Source of the DNA: an uncultured Pelagibacteraceae bacterium
GTDB taxonomy: Bacteria > Pseudomonadota > Alphaproteobacteria > Pelagibacterales > Pelagibacteraceae
DNA length: 64,000 nt
Direction of reading: 5' to 3'
Assembly (NCBI GenBank): GCA_902632545.1
Contig: CACPCX010000002.1
Location: forward strand, 1-64,000
The notes under the pieces: model-generated
Databases searched by the model: none
The model's input: only the letters and a program-made list of their open reading frames with translations
Told to the model about the DNA's origin: nothing
Part shown: positions 20,927 through 31,781 of the stretch, in pieces
How positions within the stretch are numbered: the first letter of the stretch is position 1
Layout of the letters: every line of letters begins with the position of its first letter
Translations under genes and position numbers: made by a program

Positions 20927-21738
20927 TTTAAATCTGATTGAATAAAATTGACTATCGCTTCATACTCTTTTGAAACATCTTGGATGCCTTTATTTTTTAT
21001 TTCATTTCTATGTATTCCGTTACTAATTAATAAAGAATCATAATTTAAAAGATTTGCACCTTTGATATCTGTATTTAAATTATCACCAATTGCTAATATT
21101 TTTTTATTTTTATTATCAATTGACTGATTATAAACCTCTGGATGTGGTTTTCCAAAATATACAACTTCCCCACCCATTTTTTCAAAAACCATTGCGACAG
21201 AACCTGCACATAACTCTCTAACTTCGCCACGATCAACGATTAAATCTGGATTTGTACAAATCATTTTTTTAGTAATATGTCTTTCAAGTAAATCTTTATA
21301 AAATTTTAAATCCTTGTCATGATCATCAAACAACCCTGTACACAATAAATATTCACTATCACTAATATCTTCACACTTATTTTTCTCAAATAAATAAAAT
21401 AAATCAAAATCCCTTGGGGGACCTATGTGGTAAAACTTTTTTGTTAGAAAAGATTTTTTCAAATAATTTAAAGCTGCCTCTCCTGAGGTAAATACATGAT
21501 CTCTAAGTACTTTATCCATACCCATCTTTTCTAGAAAGTTTTGGACCGTTTTATTTGGTCTGGGAGCGTTTGTTAAAAGTACAAGCATTTTCTTTTTTTT
21601 TAAAAGTTCCTTTAAAACATAAATTGCCTGTTCATGAAGATTAACCCCATTATGAACAACACCCCATAAATCTATATAAAAAAGATCGTAATTATCAGCT
21701 ATTGATTGTAGGCCATTTAAATCTAAATTTTTGCTCAT
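20920..21738 (-). CDS. HAD class IIA hydrolase (TIGR01459-type)
   Basis: A 272-residue HAD-superfamily phosphatase with the class IIA cap (NagD-like). The catalytic motif I is YDLFYIDLWGVVHNG (nucleophile in the DLWGVVH variant, about residues 19-27). LLTNAPRPNK is motif II, and VVYFGKPHPEVYN with ILAIGDNLNTDIKGAN gives motifs III and IV. The D-x-W-G variant is characteristic of the TIGR01459 group. The substrate is unknown. It opens the minus-strand HAD-ribF-ileS-lspA operon and diverges from groESL. Confidence 0.88.
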   Translation of the reverse strand: MSKNLDLNGLQSIADNYDLFYIDLWGVVHNGVNLHEQAIYVLKELLKKKKMLVLLTNAPRPNKTVQNFLEKMGMDKVLRDHVFTSGEAALNYLKKSFLTKKFYHIGPPRDFDLFYLFEKNKCEDISDSEYLLCTGLFDDHDKDLKFYKDLLERHITKKMICTNPDLIVDRGEVRELCAGSVAMVFEKMGGEVVYFGKPHPEVYNQSIDNKNKKILAIGDNLNTDIKGANLLNYDSLLISNGIHRNEIKNKGIQDVSKEYEAIVNFIQSDLKW

Positions 21739-21805
21739 ATTTTAAGGTATAAACCATAAAATCCAGAATTTACTAGCAATATTAACATCCAAATGAGTTT
21801 CCCAT

Positions 21806-21833
21806 CTTGAAATAGTCGACGAAATATCTATAT
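21806..21833 (+). promoter_or_regulatory. RpoH (sigma-32)-type heat-shock promoter of groESL
   Basis: CTTGAAA at 21806-21812 is a -35 match. Exactly 17 bases after CTTG lies TCTATAT (21827-21833), matching the alphaproteobacterial RpoH pattern CTTG-N17-CYTATNT at all but the first base. It is about 38 bases upstream of the groES start. No CIRCE inverted repeat (TTAGCACTC-N9-GAGTGCTAA) is present, so HrcA control is not supported. Confidence 0.75.
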
Positions 21834-21870
21834 GAAGCTCTTATTTATAAAGATTTATAAAGGAGAATTT

Positions 21871-22161
21871 ATGAAGTTTAAACCGTTACATGACAGAGTT
21901 TTAATCGAAGTATTGGACAGTAGTGAAAAAACTGCTGGTGGAATAATTATTCCAGATACAGCTCAAGAAAAACCCCAAGAGGGTAAAGTTGTTGCTGTGG
22001 GTGGTGGAGCAAAAACTGAAGATGGAAAAATAATTCCAATGGATGTTAAAGTTGGTGACAAAGTTTTATTTGGCAAATGGTCAGGAACTGAAGTCAAAAT
22101 TAACGGCAAAGAGTACAGCATAATGAAAGAGTCTGACATTATGGGAATTTCAAGTAAGTAA
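21871..22161 (+). CDS. groES: Co-chaperonin GroES
   Basis: Ten-kilodalton lid of the GroEL chaperonin. The start is the ATG at 21871 (96 residues), placed 5 bases after the Shine-Dalgarno AGGAG; the ORF-track start at 21832 adds 13 residues not found in Gro[16 protein letters not shown], the mobile loop [24 protein letters not shown], and [18 protein letters not shown] are all standard. groEL follows after 22 bases in an operon driven by the RpoH-like promoter. Confidence 0.98.
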   Translation: MKFKPLHDRVLIEVLDSSEKTAGGIIIPDTAQEKPQEGKVVAVGGGAKTEDGKIIPMDVKVGDKVLFGKWSGTEVKINGKEYSIMKESDIMGISSK

Positions 22162-22171
22162 TTTAATTTAA

Positions 22172-23845
<1,674 letters not shown>

Positions 23846-23870
23846 TCCCTCATTTTCTTGAATTAATTCT

Positions 23871-23901
23871 AAAAAGGCCATCTCAAGATGGCCTTTTTTT
23901 T
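23871..23901 (+). terminator. Rho-independent terminator after groEL
   Basis: AAAAAGGCCATC and GATGGCCTTTTT pair around a TCAA loop, and the 3' arm runs into eight T residues. The stem has GGCCATC/GATGGCC GC-rich core, unusual in this AT-rich DNA. It ends the groESL transcript. Confidence 0.9.
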
Positions 23902-23916
23902 ATGTGAAGTTTAATC

Positions 23917-24033
23917 ATGTCAAAAAGATATAGTGGCAAATCATTTAAAGACTCTAGTGTTAAAAAAAAACCTAAATTAAGCTTTAAAGAAAAAAGAAAA
24001 CTTAAAAAAGATAAGCAAAAAAAGTCAAATTAA
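23917..24033 (+). CDS. Short lysine-rich ORF, unknown
   Basis: An ATG-to-TAA ORF of 38 codons, below the ORF-track threshold, in the 273-base gap between groEL and typA. It starts MSKRYSGKSFKDSSVKKKPK and continues with mostly Lys, Ser and a LSFKEKRKLKKDKQKKS tail. It begins 15 bases after the groEL terminator. GAAG about 8 bases before the ATG is a weak ribosome-binding site. Lysine-rich composition can arise by chance in A-rich DNA, so this is a candidate only; conservation in related genomes would decide. Confidence 0.45.
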   Translation: MSKRYSGKSFKDSSVKKKPKLSFKEKRKLKKDKQKKSN

Positions 24034-24118
24034 TCTTGAATTTTGAAAATTATTCAAGCCAGTTATGAGTTTTTTTGAGTTTTAATATCCTTTTAAATAT
24101 GTATAAGAGCCAGAATTT

Positions 24119-25945
24119 ATGAGCAATAATATCAGAAACATCACAATCATAGCCCATGTTGATCATGGCAAAACTACTCTAATTGATAATTTAATGAAAC
24201 AAAGTGGTTCATTTAGAGATAATGAAGTTGTTGATGAAAGATTAATGGACTCAGGTGAGCTTGAAAAAGAGAGAGGAATTACAATTTTAGCTAAACCTGC
24301 TTCAATCAATTGGAACAAATCAAGAATAAATATAATCGATACTCCAGGCCACAGAGATTTTGCTGCAGAAGTTGAAAGAGTTTTAAGTATGGCAGACGGA
24401 GCACTGTTATTAATTGACTCTGCAGAAGGTGTTATGCCTCAGACAAAATTTGTATTATCAAAAGCACTTAAACAAGGATTAAAGCCAATTGTTGTAATAA
24501 ATAAACTAGACAAAGCTGATCAAAGAGCTAATGAGGTTTTAGATGAAACATTTGACTTATTTGTTAGCTTGGATGCAAATGAAGAACAATTAGACTTTCC
24601 AGTTCTCTATGCAAGTGGAAGATCAGGTTGGGCTGATCATGAAGTTGATGGTCCAAAAGAAAATTTAAATCCTTTATTAGATTTGATTGTTGATCATGTA
24701 AAACCTGCTGAACTTGATAAAACTAAACCTTTTGCAATGTTATCAACACTACTTTATGCAGATAGTTTTTTAGGAAGAAGTTTAGTTGGAAGAATTACAC
24801 AAGGTACCGCGAAATCTAATCAATCTATAAAAGCAATCAATTTAAAAGGTGAAAAAGTTGATGAAGGAAAGTTAACAAAAATTTTTAGATATGAAGGAAC
24901 AAAAAAAGTTCCAATAGATGTTGGCGAGGCTGGAGATATTGTTGTTGTTGCTGGGTTAGAAAAAGCAAACGTTGCTGATACAATATGTGACCTAGAGGTA
25001 AATGAACCAATCCCTGCTACACCGATAGATCCTCCGACAATGTCAATTACAATTACTGTAAATACTTCACCTTTAGCTGGAACTGAAGGTAAAAAATTAA
25101 CCAGCACCCAAATTCGAGATAGATTAGTTCAAGAGGCACAAAACAATGTTGGTATTACATTTTCAGAAAACGAGGGAAAAGACTCTTTTGTTGTTAGTGG
25201 TAGAGGTGAGCTAATGTTAGAAATCCTTTTAACTCAAATGAGAAGAGAAGGTTTTGAAATGACAGTTAGCCCTCCAAAAGTTTTATACAAAAATGATGAA
25301 AGTGGAAATAAACTTGAGCCGATTGAAGAAATTACTATGGACATTGATGAAGAACATTCATCAAAAGTAATTGATTCAATGAACAGAAGAAAAGGGAAAC
25401 TAATAGAATTAAAAGATACAGGAATTAACAAAAAAAGATTAATTTTTCACGCACCTACTAGAGGCCTAATGGGATATACAAGTAGATTTCTTACGCTTAC
25501 AAAAGGAAATGGAGTGATCAACAGAATATTCCATAACTATGGTCCTTTTGAAGGAGAAATGGAAGGTAGAAGAAATGGAGCGTTAATCTCAATGGAACAA
25601 GGAAAAGCTGTTGCTTTCGCAATCTTCAACTTACAGGCTAGAGGAGAAATGTTTGTTACACATAATGACTCTGTTTATCCTGGAATGATTGTTGGTCTTT
25701 CGCCTAAACCAGGAGACATGATCATTAATGTAATGAAGGGTAAAAAATTGACCAATATGAGAACTCAAGGCACTGATGAGAATGTTGTACTTACACCTGT
25801 AAGAAAAATGTCAATTGCAGAACAATTAAGCATGCTTAATACTGATGAAGCTTTAGAGATAACTCCAGACTCATGCAGATTGAGAAAAGCAATTCTAGAT
25901 CCACACGAAAGAAAGAAAAGCGAAAAAGCTATAGCTGCAGCTTAA
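24119..25945 (+). CDS. typA: Translational GTPase TypA/BipA
   Basis: Ribosome-associated GTPase of the EF-G family involved in ribosome assembly and stress growth. It is 608 residues, the normal length. G1 IIAHVDHGKTTLIDNL (about 10-25), MDSGELEKERGITILAK (switch), DTPGHRDFAAEVERVL (G3) and NKLDKADQRANEV (G4) are clear. GRGELMLEILLTQMRREGFEM and GYTSRFLTLTKGNG mark the later domains and match TypA. The stop interlocks with that of the convergent YczE-type gene. Confidence 0.98.
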   Translation: MSNNIRNITIIAHVDHGKTTLIDNLMKQSGSFRDNEVVDERLMDSGELEKERGITILAKPASINWNKSRINIIDTPGHRDFAAEVERVLSMADGALLLIDSAEGVMPQTKFVLSKALKQGLKPIVVINKLDKADQRANEVLDETFDLFVSLDANEEQLDFPVLYASGRSGWADHEVDGPKENLNPLLDLIVDHVKPAELDKTKPFAMLSTLLYADSFLGRSLVGRITQGTAKSNQSIKAINLKGEKVDEGKLTKIFRYEGTKKVPIDVGEAGDIVVVAGLEKANVADTICDLEVNEPIPATPIDPPTMSITITVNTSPLAGTEGKKLTSTQIRDRLVQEAQNNVGITFSENEGKDSFVVSGRGELMLEILLTQMRREGFEMTVSPPKVLYKNDESGNKLEPIEEITMDIDEEHSSKVIDSMNRRKGKLIELKDTGINKKRLIFHAPTRGLMGYTSRFLTLTKGNGVINRIFHNYGPFEGEMEGRRNGALISMEQGKAVAFAIFNLQARGEMFVTHNDSVYPGMIVGLSPKPGDMIINVMKGKKLTNMRTQGTDENVVLTPVRKMSIAEQLSMLNTDEALEITPDSCRLRKAILDPHERKKSEKAIAAA

Positions 25946-26589
25946 TCAAAAGTTTTATCAACTAAATAAAGTCCTAAGGCAACACAAGGACCTATGCCAA
26001 ATGCGAACAATAAAGTTCCAATCCCCACTGTCCCTCCTAAATACCATCCAATACTAACAACTGAAATTTCTAATGTTCCTCTTACAACAGCTATAGGAAA
26101 ATTAGTTAATTTTTGTAGCCCTATCATAAGCCCATCTCTAGGACCGGCTCCTAAATTTGATACTAAATAAATACCCCCACCTATTCCAACTATGATTACA
26201 GAAATCATAGCTAAAATTAATTGATGTATATAATTTGATGGTGTTGGAACATATTTGATACAAAGATCAATCATCATTGCAATTATCAAAGCATTAAATA
26301 TTGTACCCATTCCTGGTTTTTGACCAAGAGGAATCCATAAAATTAAAACAGCAATACTTATTAATAACGTGATAGTTCCAATACTTAAATTAACATTTAA
26401 AGAAATACCTTGAGCTAAAACACTCCAAGGAGAGGCTCCTGTGAATGAAACAATTAACAATCCTTCACCTAATCCAAATAGAGATAAACCAAAACATAAG
26501 AAAAAAAATGTAGAAAACTTTGGCTTAAAATTAAAAGGTTTTTCTGAGCTCCATTTGACTTTTGGAATTTTTTTTATTTTTAAAAACAT
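25942..26589 (-). CDS. YczE/YitT-type multi-spanning membrane protein
   Basis: A 215-residue integral membrane protein with five or more hydrophobic helices. The FGLSLFGLGEGLLIVSFTGASPWSVLAQGIS and YLVSNLGAGPRDGLMIGLQ segments (GASPWxxL, GxGPRDGLM) are characteristic of the YczE/YyaS family, whose transport or regulatory role is unsettled. It converges on typA, sharing TTAA at the stops, and diverges from the DUF6134 gene by 53 bases. Confidence 0.8.
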   Translation of the reverse strand: MFLKIKKIPKVKWSSEKPFNFKPKFSTFFFLCFGLSLFGLGEGLLIVSFTGASPWSVLAQGISLNVNLSIGTITLLISIAVLILWIPLGQKPGMGTIFNALIIAMMIDLCIKYVPTPSNYIHQLILAMISVIIVGIGGGIYLVSNLGAGPRDGLMIGLQKLTNFPIAVVRGTLEISVVSIGWYLGGTVGIGTLLFAFGIGPCVALGLYLVDKTFD

Positions 26590-26642
26590 AATTATAATAA
26601 ACTATATCTATTAATGAAAAATTCTAATATTGTAACCATTAA

Positions 26643-27323
26643 ATGAAAAAGTTTGCGGTTATTCTAATTGTTTTATTTTTCTCATCAATTTCTTTAGCTC
26701 ATATAGGTCATTATAACAAATTTGACAAAATAGAAATGGAGATCTTGAGAAATGATGAAGTAATTGGGTACAATAATTATTTTTTTAAAAGAGATGGTGA
26801 AAAAACGATAGTAAAAAATCAATATAAATTTGAAGTAAAATTACTATCTGCAACAATATTTAAAGTAGAGGGATATGGAGAAGAAATTTATTTAAAAGAT
26901 AATTTATTATCTTTTCAATCAAAGACACTTCAAAATAAAAAAGAAAAATTTGTAAACTTAAAATTTAATAAAAATAATAAAAAGTTTGACATTAAAGGAT
27001 CTTCATATTCAGGTGAAGCTTCTGTGAATAATGTGATTGGAAACTGGTGGAGTCATAGAATTTTACAGGCAGAAAGCCAAATAAGTCCTATTTCTGGAAG
27101 TATAAAAGAACAAATAGTTACTTTTATTGGCAAGGAAAATATTTCAATTGATGGCAAAAAATACGAAACAGATCATTTCAAACTTACATCTAAAGATATG
27201 TCTCTTCCTGAAGATAAAAAATTAAATTTTGACATTTGGCTTGATAAAAAAACTTCAGTTATTGTTAAAATTACATACGCGAGAATGGGAAATTGGGAAT
27301 ATCGTTTAAAAAATCTTGAATAA
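26643..27323 (+). CDS. DUF6134-like exported protein
   Basis: A 226-residue protein with a signal peptide (MKKFAVILIVLFFSSISLA, cleavage near SLA|HIGH). The mature part looks all-beta: KIEMEILRNDEVIGYNNYFFKRDGE near the start, GNWWSHRILQAESQ in the middle, and a terminal IWLDKKTSVIVKITYARMGNWEYRL. This is the pattern of DUF6134 and related lipid-or-polymer-binding periplasmic proteins. Function unknown; a periplasmic location is inferred from the signal. Confidence 0.65.
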   Translation: MKKFAVILIVLFFSSISLAHIGHYNKFDKIEMEILRNDEVIGYNNYFFKRDGEKTIVKNQYKFEVKLLSATIFKVEGYGEEIYLKDNLLSFQSKTLQNKKEKFVNLKFNKNNKKFDIKGSSYSGEASVNNVIGNWWSHRILQAESQISPISGSIKEQIVTFIGKENISIDGKKYETDHFKLTSKDMSLPEDKKLNFDIWLDKKTSVIVKITYARMGNWEYRLKNLE

Positions 27324-27324
27324 A

Positions 27325-28296
27325 TTATTTATTTATTTTTTTAAAGAGATCGTTTGCACTTATCCATCCAGCTTCTACTCTTGGACCTACAAACCAATCT
27401 GCACAAACTCCAAAATTTAATTTATTATTCCAATAACTTTTAACCTTTAATGGTCTTGAGTTTGAAGAATATTTCCAACCATGATTTAATGAGGTTAATA
27501 TTTTTGTTTTTTTAATTCCTGTAAGTTTAAAAAATTTATCAATTAATATCTTTGAGTTTTTTTCTTTATTTTCTCTATTTTTATTTATTTTTTTGTTTGC
27601 CCATAGGTTTGTACTTTGTAAAGTCCATAAATCATTATTACTTTTAAATCTTTTTTTACTATTTTCTTTAGCAGCCCATCCTAAAATTTTATCGTTAAAT
27701 AAATAACTTGATACATTTTTATTAGTTTTTTTAATTTCAATCATGACTGTAATATTTGCATCCATTTTAATTTTTTGTTTGATGAACGGATTTTTTATAA
27801 ATTTTTTTGATAATTTTTTTAATTGTGGAAATGGACAAGTTAATATTAATTTATCATAATATTTTGTTTGGTTGTTTTTAAAATCTAATTTCCATTTATT
27901 TTTAATATATTTAATCTTCTCTAACTCACTTTGAAAATTACAATTTATATTCTTTATTAAATGTTTGCTAATATCGTTGTTGCCTTGGCAGCCAATTATT
28001 TTAACATGATTTTTATTTTCTTTTTTTAATCTGTTTAAAAAAATATGTTTGCCAGTCCATTTTTTTATAATTTTTTTTTTACTTAAATCTGTAATAAATT
28101 TTTTAAATTGAATTGATTTTGGAGAAATATATTGTACACCATGGTCAAATCCTTTTGACTTATTTAATCTTTTAAAAGAAGATCTTCCACCTGGACCTCG
28201 AGCTTTGTCATAAATGTGTACAGAATTTTTTTTACTTAATAAATTAGCTATTGTTGCTCCAGAAATTCCAGAGCCAATGACACAATAACTGCTCAT
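27325..28296 (-). CDS. FAD-dependent oxidoreductase, amine-oxidase-like
   Basis: A 323-residue flavoprotein with an N-terminal Rossmann fold: YCVIGSGISGATIANLLSKKNSVHIYDKARGPGGRSS, which contains GxGxxG and the GGR(S/T) motif of the amine oxidase/phytoene desaturase type. The C-terminal FGVCADWFVGPRVEAGWISANDL resembles the FAD-binding terminal motif of the short RenA-like bacterial flavoproteins. The substrate is unknown. It overlaps the pmbA start by four bases and lies 2 bases from the convergent DUF6134 stop. Confidence 0.8.
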   Translation of the reverse strand: MSSYCVIGSGISGATIANLLSKKNSVHIYDKARGPGGRSSFKRLNKSKGFDHGVQYISPKSIQFKKFITDLSKKKIIKKWTGKHIFLNRLKKENKNHVKIIGCQGNNDISKHLIKNINCNFQSELEKIKYIKNKWKLDFKNNQTKYYDKLILTCPFPQLKKLSKKFIKNPFIKQKIKMDANITVMIEIKKTNKNVSSYLFNDKILGWAAKENSKKRFKSNNDLWTLQSTNLWANKKINKNRENKEKNSKILIDKFFKLTGIKKTKILTSLNHGWKYSSNSRPLKVKSYWNNKLNFGVCADWFVGPRVEAGWISANDLFKKINK

Positions 28297-29609
28297 TTTC
28301 CCGCAACTGTCATTCCTTCTATCATCATAGTAGGTGAATTGATCGAATATTCAAATTCTAAATCATTAGCTAAAATTATATTTTTAAACATATCCTTAAA
28401 GTTACCAGCAATTGTTATTTCATTTACTGGATATTTAAATTCTCCGTTTTCAACTAAAAAACCAGTGGCACCTACTGAATAATCTCCTGTTACTAGGTTA
28501 GATCCGTGACCAATAGTTTCAGTAATATAAAGGCATCTTGAATTTTTTTTTAGAAGATCTTTGTAACTTATATTTCCGTTTTCAAAGTAAAGATTGGTGG
28601 TTCCACCACTTCTTCCATTTGATTTTAAATTCAATTTTTTTCCATTGTATGTGTCCACAAGATAGTTTTTAAGTATTCCATTTTCTATAAGTTGTAATGT
28701 GTTTGAGTTTACACCCTCTGAATCAAAATTTTGAGAACCCATTCCTTTAATTATGTCTGGTTTGTCAATTACATTTATTGAATTTGCAAAAACCTGTTGA
28801 TCAATTTTATCTTTTAAAAATGAAGTGCCTCTTGAAATTGCAGATGCAGATATTGCACTTGCAAAAGCACTTAACATTCCTTTTGAAATTCTTTTATCAA
28901 AAATTATGCTTATCTTCTCGCTTCCAATTTTGTTAGGACTCAATTTTCTTATAGTTTCATTAGCTGCCTTATTGCCAAGATCTGTTGCTTGCTTAATATC
29001 AGATAAATGACGTTTACTAGAGAATTCGTAATCTCTTTCCATGCTATTTTCATCTTTTGCAACTGTTACGCAAGAAGCGGTAAACGATGAAGTTTTATAG
29101 CCGTCACAAAAACCCTCACTATTAGCTAGGATAAAATTAGATTTATTTTCAGTAAAACTAGATTCTGTATTTATGATTTGATTATCTGATGATGCAGATT
29201 CCTCTAAATCTTTTAAATATTTTATTTTTTTTTCATTTTCAAATCTTGTCTCATCATACAAATTAAGGTTGCTAATTTGTTTTGCTAATAAATTTTTATC
29301 AGGCAAAGAATTAAATTCGTCCTCTGGTGTAATTTTTGTAGTTTCAAAGCACTTTTCTATTAAAGTTTTTATGTTTTCATCTAGTAAATTTGAAGATGAA
29401 ATTGAAGATCTTCTTTTACCTAAATAAGTCTCTATACTTAATGCCAATCCATCTGATCTATCTGAGGCATCTAAGGATTTGTTTCTAAAATTAACTGTTT
29501 CTGAAATTGAGTGACCTACTGTAACACTTGCATCAGTTGCTCCCATTTTTTTTGCTAAATCTAAACAGTATGAAGCTTTCGATTTTAGAAATTCTTGATC
29601 CTTAATCAT
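28293..29609 (-). CDS. pmbA: TldE/PmbA metalloprotease subunit
   Basis: Partner of TldD in the heterodimeric TldD/TldE peptidase, which trims peptides such as microcin precursors and antitoxin fragments. Of 438 residues, the N-terminal region has AKKMGATDASVTVG. The C-terminal half has GMGSQNFDSEGVNSNTLQLIENGILKNYLVDTYNGKK, SGGTTNLYFENG and ETIGHGSNLVTGDYSVGATGFLVENGE, all typical of PmbA. TldE lacks the HExxxH of TldD, and this one does too. It lies 6 bases after tldD. Confidence 0.95.
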   Translation of the reverse strand: MIKDQEFLKSKASYCLDLAKKMGATDASVTVGHSISETVNFRNKSLDASDRSDGLALSIETYLGKRRSSISSSNLLDENIKTLIEKCFETTKITPEDEFNSLPDKNLLAKQISNLNLYDETRFENEKKIKYLKDLEESASSDNQIINTESSFTENKSNFILANSEGFCDGYKTSSFTASCVTVAKDENSMERDYEFSSKRHLSDIKQATDLGNKAANETIRKLSPNKIGSEKISIIFDKRISKGMLSAFASAISASAISRGTSFLKDKIDQQVFANSINVIDKPDIIKGMGSQNFDSEGVNSNTLQLIENGILKNYLVDTYNGKKLNLKSNGRSGGTTNLYFENGNISYKDLLKKNSRCLYITETIGHGSNLVTGDYSVGATGFLVENGEFKYPVNEITIAGNFKDMFKNIILANDLEFEYSINSPTMMIEGMTVAGK

Positions 29610-29615
29610 AGTACT

Positions 29616-31028
29616 TTAAAGTTTTGTTCCACCAACAGTCATTTTATCGATTAAAATTGAAGGTTGAGCTACTCCTACGGGAACTCCCTGCCCTGCTTTT
29701 CCACAAGTTCCTATACCAGGATCCATCATCATATCGTTTCCAACCATTGAAACTTCTTTAAGTATTGATGGTCCATCACCAATTAGAGTTGCTCCCTTAA
29801 TTGGAGAACCAATTTTACCATTATTTATTTCGTAGGCTTCTGTGCAATTAAATACAAATTTTCCAGAAGTAATATCTACCTGCCCTCCTCCAAAACTTAC
29901 TGCAAAGATACCTTTATCAACAGATTTTATCATTTCATCTTGAGTTTGATTGCCACTTAACATCATTGTGTTTCTCATTCTTGGTAAAACAATATGTCTA
30001 TAATTTTCTCTTCTCCCAGAACCAGTTGATTTTGTATTCATTAATCGAGCATTATGTCTGTCTTGCATAAAACCTTTAAGAATACCTTTTTCAATTAAAA
30101 CTGTTCTTTCAGTTGGGGTTCCTTCATCGTCAATAGTTAAACTTCCTCTTCTATTATCTATTGTTCCATCATCTACAATTGTTACTCCTTCACTAGCAAC
30201 TTTTTGACCCATAAGATTATGAAATGCTGAAGTTTTTTTTCTATTAAAATCTCCTTCAAGACCATGGCCGATCGCTTCATGAATTAGAATTGCTGGCCAA
30301 CCAGGTCCTAAGACCACCTTCATTTCCCCAGCAGGTGCGGGTTTACTTTCTAAATTAACTGACGCTATTCTTAGAGCTTCCTCACAAACATTTTTCCAAT
30401 TATCATTTTTTAAATAATCATCATAAGATTGTCTACCACCAATACCATAAACACCTGTTTCTTTTCTGCCATTTTTTTCCAACATTACAGATACATTAAA
30501 TCTAATTAATGGACGCACATCAGTGATCACTTCTCCACCTGATCTTATAATTTCTATCGATTTTTGCTCACCAGCAAAACTAGCTGTAACTTGTTTTACT
30601 GACCCATCTTTTTTTCTTAAAAAATCATTTACTTTATTTAAAATCTCTAATTTTGACTTCAAAGTTTTTTGTTCAATTGGATTAATATCCTCGTACAATT
30701 TCTTGTTTGTTTTTGGTATTTCATGATTATAAGTACCTTTAATTGATTTCAGAGTTGACTTAAGATTTTCTGATGAACTTTTTAATGAGTCTTTTGATAT
30801 TTCATTTGAATATGAATAAGCAACAACCTCGTCCGAAATAGCTCTAAATCCAAATCCTAAATCAGAACTATAATTTGAACTCTTAATTTTGTTATCATCA
30901 AGTAGAATTGACTCCGATTTAGATTCCTCTAAATACAACTCACCATCATCACAATTTTTTAGGGTTTCAGATACTATTTTATCTGTATCTTGTCTTGTTA
31001 AATCAGATTTATTAAAGAAATTACTCAT
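29616..31028 (-). CDS. tldD: Metalloprotease TldD
   Basis: Zinc peptidase subunit paired with PmbA. The catalytic HExxxH is in ILIHEAIGHGLEGDFNRKKTS (about residues 254-275), with DDGTIDNRRGSLTIDDEGTPTERTVLIEKG and MQDRHNARLMN, all hallmark segments. GGGQVDITSGKFVFNCTEAYEI and GIGTCGKAGQGVPVGVAQPS lie at the C-terminus. At 470 residues it is the usual length. tldD and pmbA are adjacent in a minus-strand operon with the FAD oxidoreductase. Confidence 0.97.
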   Translation of the reverse strand: MSNFFNKSDLTRQDTDKIVSETLKNCDDGELYLEESKSESILLDDNKIKSSNYSSDLGFGFRAISDEVVAYSYSNEISKDSLKSSSENLKSTLKSIKGTYNHEIPKTNKKLYEDINPIEQKTLKSKLEILNKVNDFLRKKDGSVKQVTASFAGEQKSIEIIRSGGEVITDVRPLIRFNVSVMLEKNGRKETGVYGIGGRQSYDDYLKNDNWKNVCEEALRIASVNLESKPAPAGEMKVVLGPGWPAILIHEAIGHGLEGDFNRKKTSAFHNLMGQKVASEGVTIVDDGTIDNRRGSLTIDDEGTPTERTVLIEKGILKGFMQDRHNARLMNTKSTGSGRRENYRHIVLPRMRNTMMLSGNQTQDEMIKSVDKGIFAVSFGGGQVDITSGKFVFNCTEAYEINNGKIGSPIKGATLIGDGPSILKEVSMVGNDMMMDPGIGTCGKAGQGVPVGVAQPSILIDKMTVGGTKL

Positions 31029-31113
31029 ACATCCTAAATAGTGGTTTGTTGATAATTTTCAACTGATCATTTTACGCATGTACAATTTCTTACTAAAAGT
31101 TAATTATTGTTAA

Positions 31114-31461
31114 ATGAGGGTATATTTTAATAATTCTTGTAAAATCTGTAGATCAGAAATTAACTTATATAAAAAAGAAAATATCAAAGATATTGACTGG
31201 ATAGATATAACTAATAATTCAGACGCTGAAAAAGAGACATCTAGAAATGATAAAGAATTGTTAAGAAGACTACATGTTAAAGAAAATGGTAAAATTATTC
31301 AGGGCGCAGAAGCATTTCTTTATGTTTGGAAAAAAATTCCAAAATATAAATTTTTATATAAATTTTTTAAATTACCAATAATTTTCACAATCTTTAAATA
31401 TGGGTATGAAATGATTGCCTTTTTTTTATATTTAAAAAATAAAAAGCAACTCAAAAACTAA
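31114..31461 (+). CDS. DUF393 (DCC) thiol-disulfide oxidoreductase-like protein
   Basis: A 115-residue protein of the DUF393/DCC family. The N-terminal MRVYFNNSCKICRSEINLYKKENI carries the CxxC motif (CKIC) characteristic of the family, followed by a WIDI strand. The middle LHVKENGKIIQGAEAFLYVWKKIP is the conserved core, and a hydrophobic C-terminal helix (FFKLPIIFTIFKYGYEMIAFFLYL) could touch the membrane. Probably redox-active, but no substrate is known. Its stop interlocks with that of the next gene on the opposite strand. Confidence 0.85.
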   Translation: MRVYFNNSCKICRSEINLYKKENIKDIDWIDITNNSDAEKETSRNDKELLRRLHVKENGKIIQGAEAFLYVWKKIPKYKFLYKFFKLPIIFTIFKYGYEMIAFFLYLKNKKQLKN

Positions 31462-31751
31462 GTTAAGAAAAATATTAAAAATTCGCTAAGTAAAGACATA
31501 GATAGCAAAAACATTATTAATAAGATTGAGTACATCAGAGTTATAACTCTATTTCTTTTTCTCCTCAATCTAACAAAAGTTTTATCATCAAGATCTGAGA
31601 TATCTCTTTCACCTATAACTGGATAATCATAACTCCATCGCCATGTAGACTGACCTAACCTAGAGTCAAGACTATTAAAATATCTTATCCATGCTAGGAC
31701 ATATCTAAATATTAAATACAAAATGATCATTAATACAGATGAAAATAACAT
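31458..31751 (-). CDS. Small two-helix membrane protein, unknown
   Basis: A 97-residue protein I do not recognise. It has a hydrophobic segment at each end (about 2-22 and 70-95), with a polar middle (SLDSRLGQSTWRWSYDYPVIGERDISDLDDKT) and a basic run LRRKRNR. That suggests two membrane spans with a loop. It converges on the DUF393 gene (shared CTAA at the stops) and lies 30 bases downstream of the coiled-coil gene, so it may be co-transcribed with it. Confidence 0.65.
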   Translation of the reverse strand: MLFSSVLMIILYLIFRYVLAWIRYFNSLDSRLGQSTWRWSYDYPVIGERDISDLDDKTFVRLRRKRNRVITLMYSILLIMFLLSMSLLSEFLIFFLT

Positions 31752-31781
31752 CTTAAATGATACTTAATTATTTAAGATAAT

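Noticed and set aside
21739-21870. CIRCE element before groES
   Set aside because: I looked for TTAGCACTC-N9-GAGTGCTAA or a close variant and found none; only the RpoH-like site is supported.
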